Shown here: piece by piece, positions 39,426-50,960 of the stretch
How the letters are laid out: every line of letters starts with the position of its first letter
Numbering within the stretch: the first letter of the stretch is position 1
DNA from: Rachycentron canadum
Taxonomy: Eukaryota > Chordata > Actinopteri > Carangiformes > Rachycentridae
Length of the DNA: 64,000 nucleotides
Direction: 5' to 3'
Assembly (NCBI GenBank): GCA_038496675.1
Contig: CM076658.1
Span: forward strand, 8,971,627-9,035,626
Notes under the pieces: generated by a model
What the model was told of the DNA's origin: nothing
Databases searched by the model: none
What the model saw: only the letters and a program-made list of their open reading frames with translations
Position numbers and translations under genes: made by a program

Positions 39426-40466
39426 GTAAGTGATGACTGGCAGCTCTTTATCCTTCTATTTTAATTGCTAACTGTTCCACATATACATACAACCACCGCC
39501 ACCACACACAAACATGTTAGTTAATTTGACTATTAAAATTATGCAGCCCAGTGTAAACCATTTTTAGATAAATACAGTCTTTGACACATGTGAGCCTTGC
39601 AGACTCTCCATTGTTCCCCTACCATGAAAAGTGACTTTTGTTGGATTTAAGAGATCACAGTTGAACGTGCATCTCCAATCTCTTACTGGAGAGATATACC
39701 CAACAGCTTAGTGGAGTACATTACAAAATCATATTTTTAGACTCAGTGGATAATCTGATCTGGTTAGTCATCATCACCAGACACATACGTGTAATGAAAC
39801 CGATGAATAATGTCTTTAAAAAATGGAATAAATTTTGGCAAAACTAGGCAGTCTATATAAAATCTCTCATTAATAATAACAAATGAGACAGAGATCAGTG
39901 GAAATACCCTAATACCTTGACTGATTATTAATGTTGCTGTTTAGATGAGAGTGACTCAGTGTTGCTGCTTGCCATCTGTCAGTTCAAGTCATTTTGTAGG
40001 TTCATACAACCAGTTGTTTGCTGGCATCTTTCTCTGTATGTGTGTGTGTGTGTGTGTTTATGCTCAGAGGCTGTGAATCCTCCCACCTAAAGCCCTACAG
40101 CCAGGCTTACAAATACTTGGATACCCCTGTATCCACACTCAGTTATGTTGTTTGCATGACAGGCTGGACTCTACTGGTGGCACAAAAACAGATGATAAAC
40201 CAATGTTTACACCATAGCCTTTTATGGTGCACATACATACCAACACTAATCTGTGTACTTCATCGGTGGTCACTTTGGTAGTGAACTTGTCATATGTGCA
40301 AATGAATGTATTTCTCAAATGTATGTGATGGAGTCAGATTTCCACATTGCCACACAGGTAATTTGTTCAAAGACCAGTGTGTTTGCAAGTACAAATCTTA
40401 TTATATATTATCAATACTATATTAATAATATAAGTTTAAATATATTTGGCCATTTCTGAATGCATT

Positions 40467-40473
40467 CTATATA

Positions 40474-40517
<44 letters not shown>

Positions 40518-40530
40518 TATATGTGTGTGT
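40467..40530. repeat. (AT)n microsatellite
   Basis: Compound AT run ending in a (TG)n stretch. Confidence 0.93.
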
Positions 40531-40895
40531 CTACATCACAGGCTAAATACAGAAATATTGCACACATTACAGTAGTGTACATACAGTACATATATGCATT
40601 CTGACTGGCTCACCTTTCAATGCAGCTAACAGAAAGACAGTCTAAATATATCATTTTGCGTGTGGAGGGTGAACCTACACATTTTTTACGTTTTATCATT
40701 CACATTGTGACAAAGATGCAAGCTGTTACACAAGTATGTTTTCTAAACACAATATTAGTAAACAACGATAAACACTGGGTGGTATTAGTACTTACTGTTT
40801 TTAAATCTATTTATAGTGTTTCAGCATAAGCTTAATTTGGTGATTTGAAGCTGATAGGTTTTAGGCCCATTGACAGACTTAACTGCTCATGAACA

Positions 40896-40896
40896 N

Positions 40897-40932
<36 letters not shown>
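40896..40932. repeat. (AT)n microsatellite next to an ambiguous base
   Basis: About 18 AT units directly after the only N of the window (40896), a sign of assembly uncertainty here. Confidence 0.95.
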
Positions 40933-40939
<7 letters not shown>

Positions 40940-41384
40940 AGTTATATTCTTCACATTTGCATGGAAGTCGCGCTGAATGTGATGTTGATCTTAGGTAAAG
41001 AGAAACCCAGTGTATCGTCTGCATCCCTGTATGTAGCTTGTTGACCTCAGGGTTTAACCAGCTGTGTTTCTGGGATCCAGGCAGGATACAGCCAAATTAA
41101 TCCATTGCAACTTTTACTGGACTTCAAATAGGTCCCAAACAAACAAATCACACACTAAAAATAAACAGCTCATTGCTACATCTTCAGTAACAGCACAAAT
41201 GATGATGAACCAAGTACTGGAAACATTGTGAGGACATGCTGACATGTCATTGCAGGAGAGGCAACACACTGATTATTTTAAATATATTGTATAGGCAGAG
41301 GCTTTACTATATATGTGCAGTTTGATGTGCATGTTTATTATTTTTAAGTTACAGCAGAAAAAAATGAAAAAAATCATTTTAGAG

Positions 41385-41700
41385 AGAAGTGCTTCAGCCA
41401 AATGCTTTTATTGGCATGCTCACAATGACAATGCAAACATGTTGATGTCAAGCAGGTATAAGCCTGATGTAATACGATCTTAATTTATCATTTTATGCCA
41501 TGTTGATATTTACTAGCACGAAACGCAGATACTGAGGTGATAATGCCATTAGTTTTGCACATGTTTGATTGCACAAAATGAAAATAGAGTTTTGTTGAGA
41601 TAATTTAGTCCAAACAACATGATAACCTCATGGTGGCACTGGAGGAGAGGGCAGAGAATCACCACAGTCAGTAGTTTGAATAATCTAGTGGGAGAAATCA
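41385..41700 (+). repeat. Interspersed fish repeat, copy E
   Basis: Contains GCTCACAATGACAATGCAAAC, GTCAAGCAGGTATAA, CATTAGTTTTGCACATG and CCTCATGGTGGCACTGGAGG in family order, partly degraded. Confidence 0.65.
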
Positions 41701-41921
41701 CATTTCATTACAGACAACAAAGACAAACCTAAAGGAGAAAACAATGACAAACACAGACAGAAAGCACCTCTGGTTGTGTGCAGAGGAAAGGTATAGTTGA
41801 TGGAAGGATGGCGCAGAGATGGGAGGCTTCTATGGCAAAGGTTGTTTGGCCAAAGGATGTTTCCTCCCCTTTTACCCTGGATCTAATTAATCTCCAACAT
41901 TTTTCTAAAATGTGTTAAATT

Positions 41922-41944
41922 TAAAAAAAAAAAAAAAAAAAAAA
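41922..41944. repeat. Poly(A) run
   Basis: About 22 A residues between repeat copies E and F, possibly the tail of a retroposed element. Confidence 0.8.
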
Positions 41945-42059
41945 GGTTTGGTGAGTAAGATTTTTGTATATAAGAGAGATTAAAAAATTTAACAAGATTT
42001 TCATGATTTTCCATCATCAGAGATTAAATTTAGGAAGTACATAGAAAATGTGTGTATAA

Positions 42060-42300
42060 TGTGTCAGTTCATCTGTTAGATGTTTGTCTTGCTGGTGGCG
42101 CTTGATGAATAGTCAGGAGATTACCAAACTCATTAGGATTCATCCTCTGGGGATCATGAATGTCTACACAAAAAGTCATGGCAATCCATCAAACAGATGT
42201 TGAGATATTTTCGGACTAAAGTGGTGGAGTGACCAACAGACCAACATTGTCATTTCTAGAGCCAATGTCACTGGTATGGCTAATAACATGACTACAAGAT
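42060..42300 (+). repeat. Interspersed fish repeat, copy F (3' part)
   Basis: Contains TGGTGGCGCTTGATGAATAG, CATCCTCTGGGGATCATGAA, ATGGCAATCCATCAAACAGA and a TTGAGATATTT end. This is the 3' portion of the same family as copy E. It lies directly upstream of the methyltransferase coding exon. Confidence 0.65.
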
Positions 42301-42431
42301 GATCTGAGGCACATCTGAAGTGGCCTGTTAAACATCATCATCAATAGCATTAATTTAACTACATGTTATGGAACTTGTGCCACAGTAAATAGTTTTAATT
42401 TAAACTTTCTTTTCATGGGTATTTAGTGCTC

Positions 42432-44547
42432 ATGGAGAGACCCAAAGTCAACCCACTGCTCCGACACAAGAATCCTGGAAACCAGGGGGAGGTGAGTGAC
42501 AAGACCCAGGATGGGAAACTACAGGTGAAGCAGGGAACGACAGATGAAGGTAAACAATGAATCAATCAAGTCATTTCAAAAGGGTCAATTGCAAAGTGAA
42601 AACTACATCTACTTCATTGTGCATTAACCTCACCAGCCTTGTTTCTTTACATTTTATTCTCAAAGTAGATTGTCAAGGTAGGCCAGCAAAACTATAACCT
42701 CCCTCTTCCTGCTTTGCAGCACCAACAGGCCAAAACCTGATGACTGGGGAGGCTTTGGACCGGAGGAACATCTGGGAGCCAAGTGTTTACTACACACTGG
42801 GAAAGGAGTCTTTTTATTTCGCTGGTCATGACATCAGCATCCGCGAGTCAATTGATACTTATGGTGCTCTGATCTGGCCTGGGGTATGCCCTTCTATGAT
42901 GGTGTGTTATTGTATATCCACTAACTTGGTTTTTACTCATGTAATAATGACAATTTGCTCTGCAGGCCGTAGCTTTGTGCCAGTTCTTGGAGAATAACCA
43001 GCAACAAGTGAAGCTGATGGACAAAGCAGTGCTGGAGATTGGAGCTGGGACTGGTTTACTCTCCATAGTGGCAAGTCTGCTTGGTAAGCCTATGTTAATG
43101 AAGCCCGTTTGCAGTTCACCACTAAGGCTGGACACTTGAGTCTTTAGTAATGACATAACTTATTGTCAAATTCAATGTCATTATATGCAAATGCTATCAT
43201 TAATACTTAATGGTATATATTCTTATTTAAGACAAATAGTTTTACTTTTTGATTAAGATGCTAGAGGGAAAAGCCACAAAAGGGTTTATTCCCTCTTGTG
43301 CATAAATATAAACTCTATAAACTAAAACTATAAAATATTTTACAGATATCTGTTCATCTTTTGTGCAAAAGTAACATTTCAGTCTGATGGTGGGAGTCGA
43401 GGAAACATCAAGGGGTCACTAAAAACACTGGGATTCATTGTCCAAGGACTATGACAATCCACCCACGCTAAATTTCTTGCATTGCAAACAGGCCAATAAC
43501 AGTAAAGAAATTGTACAGATATGAGTTTCACAAGCACTTAAGTCTAACCATTACTGACTTCAATAAAACCATCACAGACTTTAAATACTGAGCGTCCTCT
43601 GTCTATAGATATGCAGCTGGTCCTGACAAGAGTATCAAGGTTTAAGTGAGGTCATGCATTATTGGTGTATAATCAAGGTCATCATCAAATTCATGCCTTC
43701 AATCCATTCATCTAGCGAGTGAACTTTTTAGCAACCCACCTAATGATTTCCTTTTTTTCTATGGCCGGTATGATTCAACACTTCTGAAAAGATACACAAT
43801 AAAAAAATAGTCATACAAATCCTAAAACAAATAAAAGCTTTATAGCTGTTAAAAGTTCCTGCTTTATTGATTTTTTTGACCGTCTCTTTGCAATTGTTTA
43901 AAATACTCTACTATAAAATATTAATAGATGATTATAATATATATGAAATTAAAATTAATTACCATGTTGATTATACTGAGGAGCGTCACACATTGAGGAT
44001 GAGTTATGTACTAAATGAGATGTCGAAACATTGATGATTTAAGTGCCAGTTTTCTCATCATATAAACCACAGCAATGGGCAAGATGGGTAGTCCATGGTG
44101 TAGTCCTACCTCTACTTGAACTGCTCTGTTTTTCTCTACTCTTTTCCAGGGGCCTGGGTAACAGCTACTGACCTGCCAGACATCTTGTCTAATCTGACCT
44201 TTAACCTTCTACGAAACACCAAGGGCCGTTCACGCTACACACCTCAGGTGACTGCCCTCACCTGGGGTCAGGACCTGGAGCGAGACTTTCCCTACCCATC
44301 TTACCACTACGACTATGTGCTTGCGGCTGATGTAGTCTATCACCACGACTGTCTCGAGGAACTGCTGAAAACCATGCATCACTTTTGCCGAGCAGGAAGT
44401 CGAACAACGCTGCTGTGGGCCAACAAGATCAGGTTCCAGTCGGACCTGAGCTTCACAGAGCGCTTTAAGAGCAGCTTTAACACCACGCTGCTTACTGAGC
44501 TCCCACAGCAGGACGTCAGGATATACAAGGCCACAGCAAAGGAGTGA
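42432..44547 (+). CDS. mettl21c: METTL21C/E-type protein-lysine methyltransferase, 4 exons
   Basis: Exons 42432-42549, 42720-42883, 42966-43083 and 44150-44547 (stop TGA) join in frame to 265 codons (human METTL21C is 264 aa). The product is a seven-beta-strand SAM-dependent methyltransferase of family 16. The visible signature is ESIDTYGALIWPGA, motif I VLEIGAGTG (116-124), acidic TDLPD (140-144), DVVYHH (194-199) and LLWANK. Family members methylate lysines of other proteins; METTL21C acts in muscle on chaperone/AAA ATPase-type substrates. The start was chosen as the first ATG after a CAG-free but valid TTTAG acceptor. It gives a 39-residue variable N-terminus, as in the family. A separate 5' UTR exon is likely but was not located. 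Orthology to METTL21C rather than METTL21E is not settled. It is tail-to-tail with grk1 (about 1 kb between stop codons). Confidence 0.88.
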
Positions 44548-44833
44548 CAGAGGAGCTACAGGCCATTTTCTAAGAAGTTAAAAGCTTTGCATTGGGTTTG
44601 AATATGTTGCTCCTTCAAGAAAACAGGAACTTAAATCTACTCACCGATTTAAATCATTGTAGAGGAAAATGTGTACATGACATTCCTGGACAGTACTATA
44701 ACTGTTTTGACGCAGAAAGTAGAAATGAAGTACCTGACTCATTTCCATTTTAATAAGCTATTTTATTTGCCAGTACTTTTTCATACATTTATTTCCAACT
44801 TAATTCAACTTTTGTTGACAATTAGTTTTTAAA

Positions 44834-45022
44834 AATAAATTGATTGACTATATTTGAATTTGTTTCTTGATAACTAATCTACATAAACCTTTATCAAAAG
44901 GTGCTCTGCTTTTTAGTGCAAAGAGTCAATTATTAACCATGAAAAACACTTAAGAAAAAGTCTTCCAAAAGCATCATTTCTGCATTTCTGGTGCCTTTAG
45001 CTTTGGTAATCAATTAAATAAA
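44834..45022 (+). promoter_or_regulatory. mettl21c: Poly(A) signals of the methyltransferase gene
   Basis: AATAAA occurs at 44834-44839 and again at 45017-45022, about 290 and 470 nt after the stop codon. Either could end the 3' UTR. Confidence 0.45.
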
Positions 45023-45271
45023 GCTGTAAATGAGTAAAAACTAAAAGAAAATAAAAGCACTTTCCATAAATACCCTACAGGAGCACATATGTAATAGAGG
45101 GAAATAAAGATATTACATGTTTAACATGTGACTGTCATTTAGCACCAAAGGTACCATATAACTACATCCCTGCCAAAATGTGATTTGTACAAGTGCATTT
45201 TTAATCTAAAAGCATTATAATAATGTATCACATGCACACATTAAGAGAAGGGGAAGTGTGTAAGGGTAAGG

Positions 45272-45307
<36 letters not shown>

Positions 45308-45542
45308 TAGGGTAGGTATAACATTTTCACTTTTCAATACTAAGTCAATGATTGTGTCCATTCCAGGTTGGAAATCGACCTCCGTTCTGTTCATGCTGTC
45401 TCCTGTGCCCACCAATAAAAGTTTAGAGCCGCAAGTTGTGGTAATTCTGCAATTGAAAAGTTCAGAATAGACTTGTGTCTGTCCTGAGTATTTGAGTCTG
45501 AACACTGTATAGCTGATGTGTTTTCAGTGTGTTGAATTGACT
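45023..45542. other. Region between convergent 3' ends
   Basis: Shared downstream region of the methyltransferase gene and grk1, with a (TA)n microsatellite. TTTAAT at 45198-45203 could serve as a variant ATTAAA signal for grk1 on the minus strand. Confidence 0.4.
45272..45308. repeat. (TG)n/(TA)n microsatellite
   Basis: Short TG run followed by about 16 TA units, in the probable grk1 3' UTR. Confidence 0.95.
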
Positions 45543-48500
45543 CTACGATATGCAGCAGGTGGATGACTTTGGCTGCTCTAGTATGGACTCTCTGCGGAGG
45601 TCGTTCGGGATGCTACCTTCAGGACCCCAAACGTTGAGTTCTCCATAAATACCCATGTCGATCATCTCCTCTTGCCAAGGGATGGGGATGTTGCCAGAGG
45701 AAAACTCATCAAAAAAGGTCTTATCAGGATCCTCCATGGTCACACCTTTCACCGAAGAGAAAGCTCCAACATCATCGAGACTCTTGGCATATACCCTCTT
45801 AGGGTCAGGGACAAAAGGAGGAGGTAGAATACCTTAAGGGGTGAGATACGGCAATTATTGAATATTATTTATTAAATATATTAAAAATAACAATAATAAT
45901 AATAATAAAAATATATTATAGTTTTCGGAAGTTATACACAAGTCTGAAGAAGATCAAGAAAGTAATTAGATGGTACCTGCATTCAGCTTCCTCCAGTTGA
46001 TGTCATTGAAAAATGGATGTGCTCTGATCTCATCACAGCTTCCATTTTTAAAACCCATCCTCTGATCAACCTCTTTGGCCAGCAGCCCATCACACAGCGA
46101 CTTTGCATGCTCACTGAAATTATCTGGATAGGTCACCACCCGCGTCAGCATGCGCTCCTTCATCTCCTCACGCTCAACCTGAAGAGGAGAAAAATAAAAC
46201 CTCTCATCCTCTCATTCATGTCATAAAGTCAGACATGTGCTTAAGATGAATAAATCTGATGGCTCAATGAAAGGCGACTAACTTTCTCCCCCCTGTTTCT
46301 GAATGGGTTTTTAGCCGCCATGAACTCAAACAATGTCACCCCCAGAGTGAAGTAGTCAACCGAGCTGTCGTATTTTTCTCCTTTCAGCATCTCTGGAGCC
46401 ATGTACCCTGCAAGAACCAAAGTGAAATAATGGCAAAAAAATTATTACACCTTTAAATATGACATTACTTATTCATTGTTTGGAAGATACAGATGAGACC
46501 CACCTGGTGTCCCAGCATAGCCTTTGGTCAGAGTTTTGCCTTCTTTAAGCTCCACAGCAAGACCCAGGTCAGATATACGCACATTTCCTGTTCAATGTCA
46601 CACAGACATCGTCATCAGACATTAATTACACATGGATGACAGCAAATTTCCCTGTGTTAAATGAGACATTATTACCATCATTATCTAGTAGCACATTTTC
46701 TGGTTTAAGATCTCTGTAGATAATTCTTTTCTGGTGGAGATGCTCCAAGCCCTGGATAATCTGAGCAATGTAAAAACAGGCTCTGGGCTCCTCAAAGCCT
46801 GGGTTGCTCTCATCCACCAAGTAGATGTGGTACCTTCAGGGAAGACAGAACAGGTAAGCTTTGGCCCAATCACTTATAAAGTGTATGTAATGTGTACACA
46901 CTTGCAGCTTTATATACAGCTTGCCAAAATTATGTTGGTGCATGGGGTTTGCTAATTTTACAAACTAAAATTTTTAAATCTAGCCCCATGTCTGCTGGGG
47001 ATATGTTTGTATGAAGCCTGCAGTCCAGTGTATCTTAAACATCAGACTCTCTGGATGCTATTGAGATACTACAGATAATTCAGATGCTGTGTAACTGCCC
47101 TCTTGTGCTTGACTACAATAGTTAGCAAAGGTTAATTTTAGCGCATTTACCTAATAGTTAAATGTATTTCCAAATAATATCACAGCTGCCTTTGGGGAAA
47201 ATTACATCATTCCTCTGACAACAGTCACAACTTCGCACTTCTTGCTAGCAATGGACATTTGTAATGTTATTTTAGAAAAAGAGGATCTGCTAAATGATGA
47301 GGGCTACCAATAAGTTAATACCATAGTCTGAGAAGGATAACAAATTAATGCTAAAACTGTTCTATCAATTAGTTTTTAAGAATGTTAAGTTACTTGAGGT
47401 CTCCTCCATTCATGATGGTCATGACCAGACAAAGTTCGTCCTTTGTCTGGAAGGCGTACGCCAATGACACAATGAAGCGACTGTGAACCTTCTCAAGAAT
47501 CCTCTTCTCCACCATTGCACCCTACAGGAGAAAATTAGGAAAGGCAATCTTGAAAAAATATGCTTATGGGACCTTTTTAAAGGAGAGAGAAAGAGAGGGG
47601 GAAAAAGTAAAACTGCAGGGACTTTCCTTCCAACAGGTTGGAGAAAAGTGGCAGTATGTTTTCATTTCCATATCAAAAGAGGTTAAAGTATATTTCAAAA
47701 AATGAACTCAGACAAGTCAAGGGCAAAATATAACTGTGCCAAGGAGATCCATTCAGAAGAGCTTTTCACTAAAGCTCTCAGTAATCACTCTATCCCTGTC
47801 TCAGTGTTAAATACTGCAGGCTAAAGCGAAACAAGACAGAGGCAGGGACAAAGATGATTAGTACCACTGCAGGCTACTCAGTGCTGGGCACTTTCTATGG
47901 AACATAAAGCCAGTAAAACACCAGTAAAACACCAGTAAAACGCCAGTAAAACGCCAGTAAAACGCCAGTATTAATCAAACTACTTCATGCTAAAGGATCA
48001 GTTAGAAGAGCTTTGTGGTTCCCTTAATAATGCAGCCTTATTGTGGCATATTATCTAAATGTCACAAAATAATATCTACTTCTCAAAGATTTATTATTTG
48101 ACTGACATGATTGCACTCATGTGTCAGATAGAAAAAAGTACAAAAATATTTCAAAGTATAAAACTAAAAGTTGCAATGTGTGTTTCCTTAACTTAAATGA
48201 TCATTTGTGCTAAACACGTTTGGGCACAGGTGACATAACTGTGATTAGTGCAAAGGCAGTTAACTCATTTAAAACTATTCAATAGGCATAAAACTATCTT
48301 CGCCTAATGCAAAACACCAACATAATGTTGGGTAAAGGAATTTATTATCACAAGGGACATTTGTTCTCTCACCTCATATCCTTTCCTTTTCTTCAGCCTC
48401 TTTTTGTTGAGTTTCTTACAGGCGTAAAGTTTCCCTGTGGCTTTCATCTGACAGGCTGACACCTCCCCAAACCCACCTTTCCCCAACACACGGAAATCTA

Positions 48501-49071
48501 GGAACCAGTCTGCATCCATGGGCTGCATCTCAAGCCACTTCCACTGCAGGAACCTCTTCAGGTACATGCTCTCCAGGAAGAAAGTGTAGGGAGCCTCCCG
48601 CAGATAGTCCAACGTTGTGGCCAATGGTGTGACAAACAAATCATCCCCTATAGCCTCCTGGTTTTCCTTCACTTTAGCTATGATGTCCTCAGACAGGAAT
48701 GGGCAGTAGTGTTTGGCAGAGGGGTCCATGTAACGCTGGACAATCTTTGAGGCCTTCTTTGCCCTGTCAGAATCCTCTGCCAGGTCATAGTCCTCGATGT
48801 CTTTCCACAAACGGCAGGCCCCAAGATACTCTTGATTTGCATTCAAGAATTCCCTAAAGAGGCGTTTGCCAACAGGCTGCTCCACGCAGACCGAGTCAAA
48901 GGCCAAATCCAGGGTGTCCCTCAGGCCCTCGCACACAGTGATGTGGGGCAGTTTGAGGCGAGCATGGTACTTCTTATCCCGAGCTGCTGCAGCATTAGAA
49001 CCATCGATGCTTCCACGGGCATTGATGTAAGCAGAATTTGCTACCACTGTGGTCAGTCCTCCGATATCCAT
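45543..49071 (-). CDS. grk1: Rhodopsin kinase (G protein-coupled receptor kinase 1), 7 exons
   Basis: Exons: 49071-48373, 47521-47394, 46833-46676, 46587-46504, 46407-46283, 46178-45977, 45832-45543. All have GT-AG borders and join in frame to 561 codons (human GRK1 is 563). The kinase phosphorylates light-activated opsin in photoreceptor outer segments so that arrestin can bind. It has the GRK N-terminus (MDIGGLTTVVANSAYINARG), an RH domain around residues 55-175, and an AGC-type kinase domain. That domain shows the P-loop GKGGFGEV (197-204), ACKK lysine (219), YRDLKPEN (D317) and DLG (335-337), which GRKs have in place of DFG. An AGC tail with AFSSVKG (autophosphorylation area) follows. The last four residues are CCIS, a CaaX box for farnesylation; human ends CLVS. 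A duplicated, decayed exon fragment lies upstream at 50836-50960. Fish have two grk1 ohnologs; which one this is was not decided. Confidence 0.95.
47522..48372 (-). other. grk1: grk1 intron 1
   Basis: Largest grk1 intron (851 bp). It contains an 11-bp minisatellite at 47910-47970 and no other feature. Confidence 0.85.
47910..47970. repeat. 11-bp minisatellite, 5.5 units
   Basis: Unit CCAGTAAAACA/G: two units ending in A, then three ending in G, then a half unit. The ordered change suggests recent stepwise expansion. Confidence 0.93.
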
Positions 49072-50835
49072 GTTGAGGAGAGGTCACTGTTAGGCGACGC
49101 AAAGAGGAGACATTGCAAGAGAAAACCGAGTCAGAAGATAAAAACTGCTAACCAATGTGCAGGGTTGAGGCAATAAAAGGATGAGGGAAGGGTGAGAAAA
49201 AACAAAACAGGTCACAGAAGAGTGGCAGAGGGTGCATGAGAGTGTAATGGAGACTCAAGACTGTTGTCTGAACTAGAACCCAACACACTTTGAGCACTGT
49301 ACCACCCTCATTCACACACACACACCTGAGTCAACACCTTTCAGTAATCCATTAACACCCTAATGCCCCAGACAAAGTGTGCGAGCACCTGCTGGAACAG
49401 AACAACACGGGCAACATATGCAGCTGGAGTGTCGCCAGTCAACCAGCAGGCAATTCTCAATTATTGTAGCAGTGGGTCACTTATATAGATTTTGTGTCAT
49501 GTCATGTCAGTGTATAAAAAGCTAAGCTTTGGAAAATTAATCATAATACATTAAACATTGGAATTCTGTATTTTTTTTTCCTATTTGCAATATCCCAGAT
49601 GTTATATTTTTAAAATAAATTATATTAACAAGTTGCTCTTTAAAGCAGGTAATATTAAAAGTTGAGATCAAATATGAATTCTGACATGCCCGTATATCCA
49701 TGGAAAGGGTTACTGCCTGCTGTAATCATCCCTCCTGACATACTGAAGAAAGCCTGTAAAAGACTGCAGCAGAGTCTCCACAGTTTGCCATTTTGTTACC
49801 ACATTACTGCCTTAAAACAACTAATTTTAGAGAATTCCCATTTGATGTGAGGGAATCAAAGTTCCTGAAACCTCATTAACTTCTGAATGCATTTGATCAC
49901 AAAGTGAGGGCTGCAGATTTTGTCCGCTTTTCACTCTTATTGAAATTGTTGTTTCTTTGCAGCCCGTATGAACTACAGATTAAAGTGACCAATAACACAT
50001 TTAAAGCACATATGGGCATGTCAGATGTTTTAGAAGAGCACCCCACTCACTTTTCATTGCATTGTTAACACAGACTCCAATGGACAGTTAAAAAAAAAAA
50101 GAGGATCAGAATTGAGATTGTCTTTAATATTTTCTCCAGAACCTGATGCCTTTTTCAGCCACAGCTCAGCTCCACGCACTATTAGTAGATAATGTAGCCT
50201 TGAGCTGCTAACCTGTAGCAGAAATGAAGGGGCAGGTCCTGTGGGCTCACTTCTTAACTTTGCTCTTCTACATCTTTTTTTCAAACATAAAGGGTTTGAC
50301 AAATATCCCACTCTAAACCTGTAAGCACAGGTTTAAAGAAAACTGACTGAATTCCATGTGGCTGCTACTGTCCATACTGATTCACTTAAATAGTGCCTTT
50401 GTTAATGTTATTGGTAACATCCTTTTCAACCTTCCTAGCCACAAATGTGTGAAAATAACCAAGTATCTTAAAGATAAATTGTGTGATTAAAATGTTGTCA
50501 TTTACAATGTGCACAAAACTTATGGTGGGAAAAGAGGAATAAATTACTTGTACACATGTTCTGCTGCTTCGGGATGAGACTTTAACACAGATCACGTCAG
50601 TAGACACTGGAATAAACACATTAATCAGTGCCTGCAGCATGTGCTACCTTCTAGCCCTTATCGCTTCTCCATGTCAAAAACATTTGGGCACACCTGATGG
50701 AAAGTCACGTCAATGTCAGCGGTTTCCCCTGTAAATTCATGTCTGTTAAAATTAAATGCAGAAAGAAGAGACTGTCATATTATCATAAGGACCAGTGGCA
50801 TCAAGAGTAAAGAAGCATTTTATCAGTTGTCTCAC
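49072..50835. other. Region upstream of grk1
   Basis: Probable grk1 5' UTR and promoter followed by AT-rich DNA. TAATCC at 49345-49350 matches the core of CRX/OTX photoreceptor sites. No exon of ATP4B or any other gene was recognised on either strand. Confidence 0.45.
49478..49488 (-). promoter_or_regulatory. grk1: Possible grk1 TATA box
   Basis: The minus strand reads CTATATAAGTG, about 405 bp before the start codon. With the nearby TAATCC it would fit a photoreceptor promoter, but this is a motif match only. Confidence 0.25.
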
Positions 50836-50960
50836 CTCAGACATCCTCCTCTTGAGCTTCTAGCCTTGTTTCCCTGAGGGTTTCCTCTGACAAATGGACA
50901 CCCACCTTTCCCCAGCACATGCTTATCTAGGAGCTAATGTCTATCCATAGGCTTTTCTTT
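50836..50960 (-). pseudogene. Decayed duplicate of the grk1 kinase exon
   Basis: The minus strand here aligns to the end of grk1 exon 1 (48373-48508). Shared blocks in the same order are CCTATGGAT (exon CCCATGGAT), CTCCTAGAT (exon TTCCTAGAT), CTGGGGAAAGGTGGGT (exon TTGGGGAAAGGTGGGT), TTTGTCAGA, CAGGGAAAC, and the splice donor GAGGTGAGA. Small deletions shift the frame just after the P-loop codons (GKGG is still readable), and a stretch before the donor is shortened. Weaker similarity may continue past an A-run to about 51,000. No copies of later grk1 exons were seen in the flanks. It is the remnant of a tandem or partial duplication of grk1 and cannot encode a kinase. Confidence 0.8.

Larger units (their letters stand above)
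38311..42431. other. Region between the lectin and methyltransferase genes
   Basis: Starts with lectin 3' UTR (AATAAA signals from 38698). It contains AT microsatellites at 40467-40530 and 40897-40932, one ambiguous base N at 40896, interspersed repeat copies at 41385-42300, and an exon-like open segment near 39312-39425. No complete gene was recognised. Confidence 0.5.
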
